NCBI GenBank assembly: GCA_027924585.1 | Contig: BSBM01000001.1 | Location: 55,779,501-55,843,500, forward strand | From: Larix kaempferi | Taxonomy: Eukaryota; Streptophyta; Pinopsida; Pinales; Pinaceae | DNA length: 64,000 nt | Direction of reading: 5' to 3' | Notes under the pieces: model-generated | The model's input: the letters and a program-made list of their open reading frames with translations, nothing else | What the model was told of the DNA's origin: nothing | Databases searched by the model: none | Program-made: the position numbers and the translations under genes | In this document: one piece after another, positions 44,747 to 57,289 of the stretch | Layout: every line of letters starts with the position of its first letter | Position numbering within the stretch: the stretch's first letter is position 1

Positions 44747-46810
44747 TGATCATGAGCCAGCTGCAGCCATATCCTAGAGATCTCTTCGTACACAGTCTGG
44801 CTGCCTCCATATCCTCAAGGTTCAACGCCCATCAACCTGCATTCAACACCCATCTACCTGCATTCAAGGCAGTGCAGTCCATTGCAAAATGCCAAGAGAC
44901 CTGGTCCTCATTCTCGTCCTGCAAATTCCTATAGCTGGAGCTGCTGAAACATTGTTCTTGTCCTCTACAAATTAGAACCTGAATCCTATTGCGAGCAGCT
45001 GGAGCGGCTGAATCGTCCTCCTGTAAATTAGAACTTCAGGTACTCCTCGTAGTCGATTTCATAAATTGAAACTCTGACCTTTCAAATTATGCTCTGCTTC
45101 ATGTCAAAATTTAATTGTATTATGAAATTTGTAATGTGAAATGTGAATAGCTTCCTGAGTCTCATATTTATTAGCATTTCCAGCTTGCAATCACAAATCG
45201 AATTACTATTTTAAACCTTTGTGTGTCGATTTATATTCCTTAACATTTCTAGAACGGCAAGTATGAATTGATCCCCTGTTTTACATTTGAATTTTTTCCT
45301 TCTCATTATTTGGTATGCGTTGATTACCGAAAGGTAGGAGCTGTCCGGGTGGAGTTATAACTGTTATTTCTCTATTGTTCATAGAAATCCGCATTTGCCA
45401 TTCTTGGCGTTAACTCAAGATTTCAGTTAATTGATTTATGACCCTGTTGCCTTATCTGGAGGAAGGGCCCATTCTGAGACTTTATATTAATCCCACAGTA
45501 AATTTTAATTGGTTCTTAAACCCTGCTTTTATCCATTTCAGCGTGGGTTTCCAGACTCTACAGTAGTTTTAAATTTTGTTCTTAAAATCCTGCGTTTCAG
45601 ATCATGGCATTGATTCTAAACTCAAAAGCTTCCAAATCTAAATCTTGGCATTTGAATTCGAGACACATAGTATTTATATCTGCATCAAATAATACTTTTC
45701 TCTCTGCGTTTCCTCATTTATTGACAGAAATTCCCATTGTTTTCCTCTATATTAATTCCAGATTTCATTTAAATGAGTTAGACCCTGTCGCCAATCCCAT
45801 AATTGTTTTATTTTTTGGGTGTTTCCAAATTTGGCAGCCGATCTTAGCTGTTTTCAAATCTCGGAACCCCTGAAGTGAACCCATCTTACACTTATATTTT
45901 AATCTCTGCGCTCTATTTCTGCAATTAGCTAAGATCTTCTTTGATAGAGATCTACATGAGCTAATCCTTGGCGCTTAAGAATTTAAAAGTTCATAGCATT
46001 AAACTCCAGACTTAGTGTTTTAGTTTCAATTTCATATAGCATTTGAATCCATCTTGGCGTATGATTTCCAAAACCCAAGCATTTTGCACTTGGATCTCTT
46101 GGATCTTGGCGTGTGGTTTTAAATTTTAATGACATTTCGATTTTGGGAAATTGATGAAAACTTTGTTGAACAATTATTGAGACTTTCATAAATTCACTAT
46201 ATGAACTGGAACTGTATCTATGTGGTTTTAATCAATCTGGATAACAGTCTACCACCTATCACCGTGGATGAATCTAACCCATGTAGATGTCCTCGGTGTA
46301 AGAAAAACTAATTTAATGATCCCTTATGAGCCAACTTATGCGTGATTCTCTCTTGGGAGATCTGTCAACAAAGTCGATATTCAATAAGTCAACCTCCTGC
46401 ATCTAGTTCGACCATGTATCGGTACAATGTAATTACTCCTTGTGATTTTGTGATCAATATGTGTATGTCCAGTCATTGATTGACTAGCATTATAATGCAT
46501 TATAGTGGAAATTTTAGAGTTGTAATATGTGAAGGTCGATAATGGTTCATGAATGTGTTTTAGTATTTATATTATGGAAGGTATGAATGTGTAAAAAGTA
46601 TTAGTTTGTATTACCATTGATGCATATTAATTAAAAGAAGAGTTAAGTGTCAGTTGAGGTATGGATGCTTATTAAATAAAAGAATTGTTAGGATTTAGTT
46701 GAATTTAAAGATGTATTTAAGTTAGAAAAGTTACAATCAATTGTCATATATATTACTTAAATATGCTCTTTTTGCAATGCATGTATAGGTTCCTATAAAA
46801 ATTATCCTAG
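44747..46810. other. Stretch without a recognisable gene
   Basis: Open frames at 44689-44934 and 45604-45873 have no known motif. Composition is less AT-rich than the flanks with many CTG and TTC runs, so a decayed untranslated or intronic region is possible; nothing firmer can be said. Confidence 0.35.
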
Positions 46811-47143
46811 TTAAACATTTAAGAATGTCATTTCACTTATGAAATTATGAATACTCACTAAACCCTTGGAGCGTCCCTTGAAATTGTGGTTGTTTAGGAG
46901 TGACAATTTTGAAACTAAGGCATCCCAAAGGGTTTCCATTCCTCTTGAGGCCCCTATAGAACTGACTGCAACACCTTGATTTCTTTTCCATAATATTTCC
47001 ATCTTTTTTAGGACCTCATGTTCTTGTTTTGTCTTTTGAATCAATAGGACATTTGGTTTTCCCATCCTAATGAGGTATTTTAGGGATTCATTTTTTTTCC
47101 TTCTTCCCATATCCATACTATTCCAAAAGATGATCTTCATCAT
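46811..47143 (-). pseudogene. LINE ORF2 endonuclease N-terminal scrap
   Basis: The frame opens MMKIIFWNSMDMGRRKK, then LKYLIRMGKPNVLLIQKTK and GVAVSSIGASRGMETLWD. This parallels the start of plant L1-type APE endonucleases (MKIISWN-RGLG, PD-LLLQETK, GASGG--LWD). The catalytic Glu in QETK is Lys here and the asparagine-loop region is degraded. Nothing beyond the first ~70 residues of the domain is recognisable, and no RT follows. It is probably a 5'-end remnant of a dead LINE. Confidence 0.6.
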
Positions 47144-50100
47144 TTAATAAGGCTACTGATAGAACCTCTTCTTAATTCTGTAGGTTATTGTCTTTTATTT
47201 TTTTGGAACCTTGAATTACCTATATCAAACATGCTATAATAAAGCTTGGGAGTACATCCCTTCGGAGAGCTTCTATAAAGCCCTTGCAAAATTCATGGTA
47301 ATTTACCTTGACCTTTGCGTCGTTTACATAGCGGAAGGGTGAGGGTCTCATTAATCTCTTTGTTGATTAGTTGTGGAATATGCTTGAGTGTTTCCTAGTG
47401 GAATTCTTCACTCTCTTCTACTTCTTCTCAGTACAACTTATTGAAAATTTTCCACCTTTGCACATTGTGTCCAAAAGACAAAGCAAAATTAAGTGTTGTG
47501 TAAAAATAATCCATTAAGTGTTGTGTACAATTTCTTTGTCTTTGCAAAAAAGAAATTTTAGTTGTGGAAACTTGACGGTGTGTGAAACAGTAGGCAAGTA
47601 CTTCCAAACCTGATTGAATTTTGTGGATCGAAATCAGGTGGAAATAGTTATTATATTTCATTTCTGTTGACTCATAGTCACTATGTTGAGGTCGTGGATA
47701 CTCCAGTTGGTCAAATTCGTTTTCTTTTTAAGAGTTTAAACTATACTGAAATAGAAAACATACCTGTAGATCGAACTCGTTATCTTTTAGGATTTTAAAA
47801 CTGTGCAAAATCATTGGTACACTTGCGGATCAGAATCATATTCTTTTTAGGATTTTAATATACTGAAATTGTGGACAAATTGGCTTATCAGATTTTGTTT
47901 TACTTGAGTTTTAAATCGATCTTCAGTATCCTTAAATTTTGTTCGGTCAATTTAAGTATGGATTGATTTTAGCATGTTCAAACCCATGTACTCTTTTATT
48001 TAAATGATTTATTGTAAATTCATTTGGCATCCTGGGAAATCAAAATACACCCAAGGGTTTTGTTGAATAACCCAAATCTTGTTTATCATAAAAAAATCTG
48101 TTCTGAATCTTGAAGAAATAAATATCTTGATCATTAGCAGGATTATTTGGCTTGGTTTTTCCCCGTGCGTTATCATGCCCAGGCTGTACTTAATCCATTC
48201 TCCACTCTGTCCTCTCCATGATCCCGGTAGTAAACTCTCATTCGCCACAATTCGACTTTCGATCTCTGCACTTTAAATTTCCAGATTATGGTACATTAAT
48301 TTAACATCATAGATTGCGGTCAACTGATTTCTACCAGTTGAACGGATCACTAGCCTCTTTTCTCTGTCATTTCAAATCATGTATGATCTCTATTGAGATT
48401 GTAGTATATGATTCATTTATGTATCTGAACCCTAGAGTCATCCTCAACCGCTTTATCACTTGATACCTAATTGAAATCTAAAATCCATCTGTCCGCAACC
48501 TCTACTCTGTACGTTTTATATAAATCTTTGTTTGCTCACACCGGCATATACATGAACTCTGGTGATATTATAACTTAGATATTGTTTATTCGAATCCTGG
48601 AGTTATACTTTGTTCCATTTTAGTTTGAACACCTCTAATTTAGAGTTGGATCTCGAACCCTGTAAAAGAAAAGGGTCAGTAAACTCTATAGATCGAACTT
48701 CTCTGCAACCGATTACTATGTTAACAGGGTAATACATGCCCATATTTACGGCTTAATTCACTCTCCAAGAGCAGAACCAGATCAGAGATATCACTCCAGT
48801 CGACTGTTGATCCATCGTAGTGTTAACGCGATTATGGAGGAAGCTTAATTAATACTGATTGTTTAATTCATAGTTCACAAACTGCGAATTCGATCATATC
48901 TTAGCACTCAACCCATTCTGAGAAAAGACTTACCTGGTCATCTTTACACCTCCGTGGATTGTATCTTGTTGACAGATAAACCCTTTGATTAGCTAGGTTA
49001 ATGCCTTTCCTTATAAAAGCAAGTTCTATTTAATGTATGTAATGTCCACCTCCACCGAGATCGTAGGCATGATCCATCGGTGGCCATGCGACAGATCTCT
49101 CTCTCTCTCAAATGAAAAACTCCGCTTAATTCTATATTCAAGTTATATTAAGAGTTGAATTCAATCGTTGATCAAGTAAGGCATCCATTATTGAGCGATA
49201 TGTTACTTTTATTTTTATTACTTAACGGAGTGGAATTAATTCTTGCTTTTAGTATCTTATAATTATACCATGATTTAGATGGAAACGAGTCAAACATTGT
49301 ATTATACATTTAACTTAGGAGTATTAAATCATGGAAATGAGTCAAGTATTGTATTATACATTTAACTTAGGAGTATTATATATAAACACGTGTATACATA
49401 TATATATATTTATTTTGGAGTAATAAATATATATATTCCACTCACTTTATTTAAGAAAGTTTAATGTTCAGATAAAGTTATTATTTGGACAAAAGAAATG
49501 TTCACTGTTTATTAATACCTTAGAGAGTAATGAGCAATTCTTAAGTAATATAAATAATTACTTTACTTAGAAAATGAAGTAAACACTATGTATAATATCA
49601 TGTAGAAGATTATAAGTAGAAATCAAGCTACATATTCTTAACTAAGAGTGGGAATTCACTCAATATAAATATCTAGGTTTTAGGTACATATAAAATAGGG
49701 TGAATTAAAGAAGATCGGGTCATCACTAAAAGAATTGTGAAATTATTGGTTGGCAATTAATAAAATCCTAATATTTATATGTTCACATTTCCTATGAAAT
49801 AGGAATTAATTAAATGTAGTTTAATTCTATATTATCATGTGTTTATAGAAATGGAAGAAATTAATTAAAATATTAAATATTATGATGCAATTGCATGTTA
49901 TAAAAGAGATATATGCATATGCATGTATGTTTGGTTATATACATTTAGTTAGATATAAATTATGGTGTTATGCATTTTTCCTGTGAGAAAAGGGGTATGC
50001 ATGTACATATATGTGATTAATTACAAACTATATTGATTATACAATTGTCTTGTTTTAACATGGGTATGCACATATATATTTGAGTAATTATATACATTTA

Positions 50101-51655
50101 GAATAAATATAAATTATAGTTGTTATATTAAGTTATAGAATGGGTTATGTACATTGATGCTTGAGATAAATAGAAATTGTAATGGTACACTCTATTTTAT
50201 TAAGGGATATGTTTATTCATATTTGAATAAATACAAATTGTGTTTGCTATGATAAGTATTATAAAACGAGATAATCATAACCATTAGTATATATGCATTA
50301 AGAGATTAATAATTATTATTTATCACATTAACTATATAAAAAAAAAAAAAAAATCACTTGTTTAGGACCAAGTCCCTACAACATATCATCATTCAATATG
50401 GAATATCAGAGATCCATATCATAGAATAAATAATAATATTCAACCATTACATATTTAATTTTTGGAGCCTGATGTTTGTAGTGATAAAGATAATTATTTT
50501 GACCTTCCACAGTGAGCACCATATTGATGATATTTAATCTCACCGGCATATAAGGTATAACGCGCAATGATCAAATCTAGGTGCTTCGGTTGATTTACAC
50601 TAGTGTTTTGTAAAAGGCCAAGTGAAAATTTGCTAAAATGGCTTACTAAAATGCACGCCACAGTATTTACATTGGTAAATAATTGGAAGTGAAACCAAAG
50701 TCTTGAAGTAAATCCAATTTGAAGATGAATTGTTTAACAAAGAAAACATAATTATGTATATTCTATCCTTCTCGAAACATTTCATTCAATCAATATCATT
50801 TTATACTAAAACTATACAAACCATGGATTCACAAACCTTGTATACCCATCTTCATTTACATGTTTTTTTTATGAAAATGATTCAAATTATTGACGGGCTA
50901 AATTAATCAACAATCAATATTGTATCATGTCGGGACAAGACACCAGCAAAGGTGTTTTGATGGAATATATAGAGAATCACCTGGTTTCTAAGGAATTCTT
51001 CCAGCTCTTTTGAGCATGATTTTGAAAGTTTTTTTCTGTTGGACTTGAAGTCTTTGTGTATCTGAAGGGCATCTTTTTTCCCTTTCATGTAGATGTCTCA
51101 TTTGCAAATTATAGTGCGTCTCCTTTGAACGCAGATCAGAGTGTGATTGGCTCTCGGTAGATGTGATTTTGTGGACAGTCCACATCACATGATGAGACAA
51201 TTTTCTGATGGGTTATTTTTTGGTATTATGTGCCTTTCCCCCTGTCTGGAACTCTGGACGAGTTGTTATGAAATGTCATGCTGAAGCAGCTGTATGTAAT
51301 AATGGCCTTTGATTCTATTGAATAACAAGGACATGTTTTTTTCGCTTGAAAAAAATTTGTCCTTTATTTTCAAATATGGTTTTACATTTTTTTTGAAATT
51401 TATAGTTTTTGATGTTGTAAATTTAGAATTAGCTTTATTTTAATCTGTATTTTAATGGTATAAATAGATTCAGCATTTTTTAAAAATTTCGAAACATCCA
51501 AAAATTCCACTTAACAACTATAATCTAGATTTTGAAAAATTACAATAAAATTTTTCAAAATAAAAATCATTCTATTTAAACCTAAATAACTATTTTAAAT
51601 AATTGCCAATCATTTATTTGAATGTTGTATTTCTAAATTTCATTTTGTAAACCTC
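47144..51655. other. Long AT-rich stretch without a recognisable gene
   Basis: No motif found in any open frame (for example 47428-47661, 48009-48276, 50903-51200). Local features are a CT-rich run near 49100, a ~60-bp tandem duplication (49265-49385, ACATTTAACTTAGGAGTATT twice), and an A run at 50338-50354. The 51100-51350 part could be the 3' tail of an old retroelement but lacks a diagnostic motif. Confidence 0.35.
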
Positions 51656-51845
51656 CATGGTATAATCAACTCTATGAATGTATGTAGGATGTAATATATG
51701 GCATTACTTGTACATAAAAATAGCTATCAACTCTATGAATGTATATAAGTATATGGCATTACTTGTACATAAAAATAGTTATCAACTCTATGAATGTATA
51801 TAAGATGTAATATATAGCATTACTTGTATATAAAAATAGCTAAAT
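51655..51845. repeat. Tandem repeat, three ~56-65-bp units
   Basis: ATCAACTCTATGAATGTAT and GCATTACTTGTA recur three times, with small length differences between units. It ends 55 bp before the large segmental duplication starts. Confidence 0.8.
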
Positions 51846-51985
51846 AGCTAGTGTTTTTTATATTTAATTATTTGATATAAGTTTGTAACTTTTTCAATAT
51901 ATTGTACAGTTTCCATTCAAGTAGTCTTGGCTTCATAGCTTCTAGATTATTGTCTATCAAAGAAGCAAGACCAACTAAGTTGAAG

Positions 51986-52081
51986 ATGAAGTTATGGGAA
52001 AAAATGGCATTGGCATTGGCATTAGCTTTAGTCTTAGCCAAACAAAAAGTAAAGAAGAAGACTGGATTAAAAAGAGGTTGA
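51986..52081 (+). CDS. 31-codon ORF in the duplicated segment, copy 1
   Basis: ATG to TGA, encoding MKLWEKMALALALALVLA followed by a Lys-rich tail. This would be a short hydrophobic helix plus a basic end, signal-anchor-like. A good splice donor (CTTG|GTAAGTTT, about 52090) follows. It is preserved in both duplicate units, but the duplication is recent, so this is weak evidence of coding. It may be part of a 5' exon rather than a peptide gene. Confidence 0.25.
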   Translation: MKLWEKMALALALALVLAKQKVKKKTGLKRG

Positions 52082-52736
52082 AAATCTTGGTAAGTTTATA
52101 GATTTTTTTTTACTTTTACAATTTTGTTTATAGATTTTTATTTTTATTTTTACAATTTATTTTATTTAGTTTTTTTTACATGGTTTATTTAGTTGTTTTT
52201 CTATTAGGTTGAGTTGCATTATTTTCATTTTAAAAGAAAAGCCTTTTCATTTATATGCAATATCTCATGTGCGCTCAAAACCGTCACTTTCTTTGATGCA
52301 CACACACACACACAAGAAACTCTCTCGTCACTCACTAAGTTCAAAAATAGCTTAAATCTACTCACTTAATACCTCCATAGGAGGGCACAAAAGAATCTTG
52401 TAGTTTAGGTAGGATTTTGGGGCTAGGCATCCAAAAACATAGTTGTTGTCCTTAGGGTGCTATAAAAATCCTTCTAAATCAAGTGGTCGTGTATAGACAC
52501 AAGGGGCAAGTGAAAGAGCGGCACCGCGCCATAGGAGGTCAAACCCAAGGTTGCGAGTGTATGTTCTCTCAAGTGGGCTCACCACCACTTGTTGAAAAGG
52601 AGACGACCCAATACCGTTCGAGGGATAACTGCTCTTTCTCCACTTGACGAAGGTACTTAGTGACCAACTTAGGATGTCATTCCTTATAGGTGACTGTCGT
52701 GGAAGCCGACCATACCTGAGACAGATTTTGTCACAA

Positions 52737-54715
52737 GATCAAGGAAAGCACACATCAGAAGATCAAGGAAAGCTAGCGACTGGTAGATTTCCTTCTAGCA
52801 TAAGCATTTCTTTCTAGGATAAGAACACATACTTATGCTAGAAGAAAAGCTAACAGTCACTAGCTTTCCAATAGAAAAATCATGTCCATGGTGATTGGTG
52901 GTTGCTAGCTTATACCTTGAGCTTGTTCCATGTGATGTATTTTGAAATAAGCACATGGCAAAAGATCAAGGAAAGCTAGCGACTGCTAGCTTTCCTTCTA
53001 GCATAAGCATTTCCTTCTAGTATAAACACACATGCTTATGCTAGAAGGAAAGATAACAGTCGCTAGCTTTCCAATAAAAAACCATGTCCATGGTGATTGG
53101 TGGTTGCTAGATTATACCTTGAGCTTGTGCCATGTGCTCTATTTTGAACGAATGCTAGCTTTCCTTCTAGCATAACACACATGCTTATGTTAGAAGGAAA
53201 GCTAGCAGTCGCTAGCTTTCCAATAGAAAAACCTTGGGCATGGTGATTGGTGGTTGCTAGCTTATACCTTGAGCTTGTGCCATGCATTCTATTTTCAAAT
53301 AAGCACATGGAACAAGATTAAGGAAAGCTAGCGACTGCTAGCTTTCCTTCTAGCATAAGAATTTTCTTCTTGGATAAGAACACATATTTATGCTAGAAGG
53401 AAAGCTAGCAGTCGCTAGCTTTCTTTGATCTTTTTCCATGTGCTTATTTCAAAATAGAGCAAATGGCACAAGCTCAAGGTATAAGCTAGCAACCACCAAT
53501 CACCATGGACATGGTTTTTTATTGGAAAGCTAGCGACTGTTAGCTTTCCTTCTAGCATAAGCATGTGTGTTTATACTAGAAGGAAATGCTTATGCTAGAA
53601 GGAAAGCTAGCAGTCGCTAGCTTTCCTTGATCTTTTGCCATGTGAAATAAGCACATGGAAAAAGATCAAGGAAAGCTAGCGACTGCTAGCTTTCCTTCTA
53701 GCATAAGCATTTCCTTCTAGTATAAACACACATGCTTATGCTAGAAGGAAAGCTAACACTCGCTAGCTTTCCAATAAAAAACCATGTCCATGGTGATTGG
53801 TGGTTGCTAGCTTATACCTTGAGCTTGTGCCATGCACTCTATTTTCAAATAAGCACATGGCATAAGATCAAGGAAAGCTAGCGACTGCTAGCTTTCCTTC
53901 TAGCATAAGCATTTTCTTCTTGGATAAGAACACATATTTATGCTAGAAGGAAAGCTAGCAGTCGTTAGCTTTCCAATAGAAAAATCATGTCCATAGTGAT
54001 TGGTGGTTGCTAGCTTATACCTTGAGCTTGTGCCATTTGCTCTATTTTGAAATAAGCACATGGCAAAAGATCAAGGAAAGCTAGCGACTGCTAGCTTTCC
54101 TTCTAGCATAAGCATTTCCTTCTAGCATAAACACATATGCTTATGCTAGAAGGAAAGCTAACAGTCGCTAGCTTTCCAATAGAAAAACCCTGTCCATGGT
54201 GATTGGTGATTGCTAGCTTATACCTTGAGCTTGTGCCATGTACTCTATTTTGAACGAATGCTACATTTCATTCTAGCATAAACATTTTTTTCTAGCATGT
54301 CACACATGCTTATGGTAGAAGGAAAGCTAGCAGTCGCTCGCTTTCCAATAGAAAAACCCTAGGCATGGTCATTGGTGGTTGCTAGCTTATACCTTGAACT
54401 TGTGCCATGTACTCTATTTTCAAATAAGCACATGGCATAAGATCAAGGAAAGCTAGCGACTGCTAGCTTTCCTTCTAGCATAATCATTTACTTATAGGAT
54501 AATAACACATACCTATGCTAGAAAGAAAGCTAGCAGTCGCTAGCTTTCCAATAGAAAAATCCTGTCCATGGTGATTGGTGGTTGCTAGCTTATACCTTGA
54601 GCTTGTGCCATGTGCTCTATTTTGAAATAAGCACATGGCAAAAGATCAAGGAAAGCTAGCGACTGCTAGCTTTCTTTCTAGCATAAGCATTTCCTTCTAG
54701 CATTTTTGAAAAGGA
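52737..54715. repeat. Satellite array B, ~203-bp hairpin units with an inverted block
   Basis: Same family as array A: CATGGTGATTGGTGG near 52888, 53090, 53240, 53789, 54566, with variants (CATAGTGATTGGTGG, CATGGTCATTGG) between. There are about eight direct units. The segment 53424-53644 is in reverse orientation (it contains CCACCAATCACCATGG and GCACAAGCTCAAGG). Short minus-strand frames such as 53063-53308 are repeat by-products. Confidence 0.9.
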
Positions 54716-54827
54716 AAACTTTTCTTTTTAATGAGTCTCTATATTGTACAGTTTCCATTTAAGTAGTCTTGGCTTCATAGCTTCTAGATTATTGTCTATC
54801 AAAGAAGCAAGACCAACTAAGATGAAG

Positions 54828-54923
54828 ATGAAGTTATGGGAAAAAATGGCATTGGCATTGGCATTAGCTTTAGTCTTAGCCAAACAAAAAGTAAAGAAGA
54901 AGATTGGATTAAAAAGAGGTTGA
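54828..54923 (+). CDS. 31-codon ORF in the duplicated segment, copy 2
   Basis: Same frame as copy 1 with a Thr-to-Ile difference (AAGATTGGA for AAGACTGGA). An extra ATG six bases upstream arises from a T-to-A change and would lengthen it by two codons. The same GTAAGTTT donor follows at about 54932. It lies about 2.4 kb upstream of the first recognised exon of the ParB-like gene, so it could be a leader exon. Confidence 0.25.
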   Translation: MKLWEKMALALALALVLAKQKVKKKIGLKRG

Positions 54924-55574
54924 AAATCTTGGTAAGTTTATAGATTTTTTTTTACTTTTACAATTTTGTTTATAGATTTTTTTTTTATTTTTACAATTTA
55001 TTTTATTTAGTTTTTTTTACATGGTTTATTTAGTTGTTTTTCTATTAGGTTGAGTTGCATTATTTTCATTTTAAAAGAAAAGCCTTTTCGTTTATATGCA
55101 ATATCTCATGTGCGCTCAAAACCGTCACTTTCTTTGATGCACACACACACACACACAAGAAACTCTCTCATCACTCACTAAGTTCAAAAATAGCTTAAAT
55201 CTACTCACTTAATACCTCCATAGGAGGGCACAAAAAAATCTTGTAGTTTAGGTAGGATTTTGGGGCTAGGCATCCAAAAACATAGTTGTTGTCCTTAGGG
55301 TGCTATAAAAATCCTTCTAAATCAAGTGGTCGTGTATAGCCACACGGGGCAAGTGAAAGAGCGGCGCCGCGCCATAGGAGGTCAAACGCAAGGTTGCGGG
55401 TGTATGTTCTCTCAAGTGGGCTCACCACCACTTGTTGAAAAGGAGACGACCCAATACCGTTCGAGGGATAACTGCTCTTTCTCCACTTGACGAAGGTACT
55501 TAGTGACCAACTTAGGATGTCATTCCTTATAGGTGACTGTCGTGGAAGCCGACAGTACTTAAGACAGATTTTGT

Positions 55575-57055
55575 CACAAGATTAAGGAAAGCACACGTCA
55601 CAAGATCAAGGAAAGCTAGCAACTACTAGATTTCCTTCTAGCATAAGCATTTCCTTCTAGGATAAGAATACATACTTATGCTAGAAGAAAGGCTAACAGT
55701 CACTAGCTTTCCAATAGAAAAATCATGTCCATGGTGATTGGTGGTTGCTAACTTATACCTTGAGCTTGTTCCATGTGATGTATTTTGAAATAAGCACATG
55801 GCAAAAGATCAAGGAAAGCTAGCGACTGCTAGCTTTCCTTCTAGCATAAGCATTTCCTTCTAGTATAAACACACATGCTTATGCTAGAAGGAAAGCTAAC
55901 AGTCGCTAGATTTCCAATAAAAAACCATGTCCATGGTGATTGGTGGTTGCTAGCTTATACCTTGAGCTTGTGCCATGTGCTCTATTTTGAACGAATGCTA
56001 GCTTTCCTTCTAGCATAACACACATGCTTATGTTAGAAGGAAAGCTAGCAGTCGCTAGCTTTTCAATAGAAAAACCTTGGGCATGGTGATTGGTGGTTGC
56101 TAGCTTATACCTTGAGCTTGTGCCATGCACTCTATTTTCAAATAAGCACATGGCACAAGATTAAGGAAAGCTAGCGACTGCTACCTTTCCTTCTAGCATA
56201 AGCATTTTCTTCTAGGATAAGAACACATATTTATGCTAGAAGGAAAGCTAGCAGTCGCTAGCTTTCCAATAGAAAAATCATGTCCATAGTGATTGGTGGT
56301 TGCTAGCTTATACCTTGAGCTTGTGCCATTTGCTCTATTTTGAAATAAGCACATGGAAAAAGATCAAGGAAAGCTAGCGACTGCTAGCTTTCCTTCTAGC
56401 ATAAGCATTTCCTTCTAGCATAAACACATATGCTTATGCTAGAAGGAAAGCTAACAGTCGCTAGCTTTCCAATAGAAAAACCCTGTCCATGGTGATTGGT
56501 GATTGCTCGCTTATACCTTGAGCTTGTGCCATGTACTCTATTTTGAACGAATGCTACATTTCATTCTAGCATAAACATTTTTTTCTAGCATGTAACACAT
56601 GCTTATGGTAGAAGGAAAGCTAGCAGTCGCTAGCTTTCCAATAGAAAAACCCTAGGCATGGTGATTGGTGGTTGCTAGCTTATACCTTGAACTTGTGCCA
56701 TGTACTCTATTTTCAAATAAGCACATGGAACAAGATCATGGAAAGCCTTGAACTTGTGCCATGTACTCTATTTTCAAATAAGCACATGGCATAAGATCAA
56801 GGAAAGCTAGCGACTGCTAGCTTTCCTTCTAGCATAAGCATTTACTTATATGATAATAACACATACCTATGCTAGAAAGAAAGCTAGCAGTCGCTAGCTT
56901 TTCAATAGAAAAATCCTATCCATGGTGATTGGTGGTTGCTAGCTTATACCTTGAGCTTGTGCCATGTGCTCTATTTTGAAATAAGCACATGGCAAAAGAT
57001 CAAGGAAAGCTAGCGACTGCTAGCTTTCTTTCTAGCATAAGCATTTCTTTCTAGC
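55575..57055. repeat. Satellite array C, ~203-bp hairpin units (about 7 copies)
   Basis: CATGGTGATTGGTGG or a variant occurs near 55728, 55930, 56083, 56287, 56487, 56657 and 56922. It is the duplicate of array B without the inverted block. A partial unit is locally duplicated at 56697-56800. It ends about 230 bp before the first exon of the ParB-like gene. Confidence 0.9.
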
Positions 57056-57289
57056 ATTTTTGAGAAGGAAAACTTTTCTTTTTAATGAGTCTCTACTTGT
57101 GCTAGATGCAATGGATTTTTATTTATCTCTAAGTATTTAATATGTTTCCATAACACATGACCCTTATTATTCTTGTGCATGTGAATAAAAGACATGTAAT
57201 AGAATATTGTTTGATAATGCTCATTATTTTATGTATTTTTAAAACAATTTAAACTTATAGTTGACTATTTATTATTGTTTTTAGAAGCT

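Larger units (their letters stand above)
51901..57095. repeat. Segmental tandem duplication, units 2,842 and ~2,353 bp
   Basis: Unit 1 is 51901-54742 and unit 2 is 54743-57095, each beginning ATTGTACAGTTTCCATT and ending TTTTAATGAGTCTCTA. The first ~850 bp of each are almost identical, including a 31-codon ORF, an AC microsatellite and a GC-richer block near 52500/55350. The rest is satellite array B or C. Unit 2 lacks about 490 bp, mostly satellite. The low divergence indicates a recent event. Confidence 0.9.

Noticed and set aside
44689-44934. 81-codon frame after the duplicated 57-mer.
   Set aside because: It starts inside the non-coding repeat and its composition matches untranslated, CTG-rich sequence; no domain was recognised.
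51100-51350. 3' end of a LINE or SINE.
   Set aside because: Some resemblance to an RNA-element tail, but no poly-A, target duplication or diagnostic motif could be shown.
53063-56151. Minus-strand frames (53063-53308, 55906-56151) with a repeated HGTSSRYKLATTNHHAQGF-like peptide.
   Set aside because: They are translations of the 203-bp satellite; similar peptides appear wherever the repeat is in frame, and no start, splice or family supports coding.
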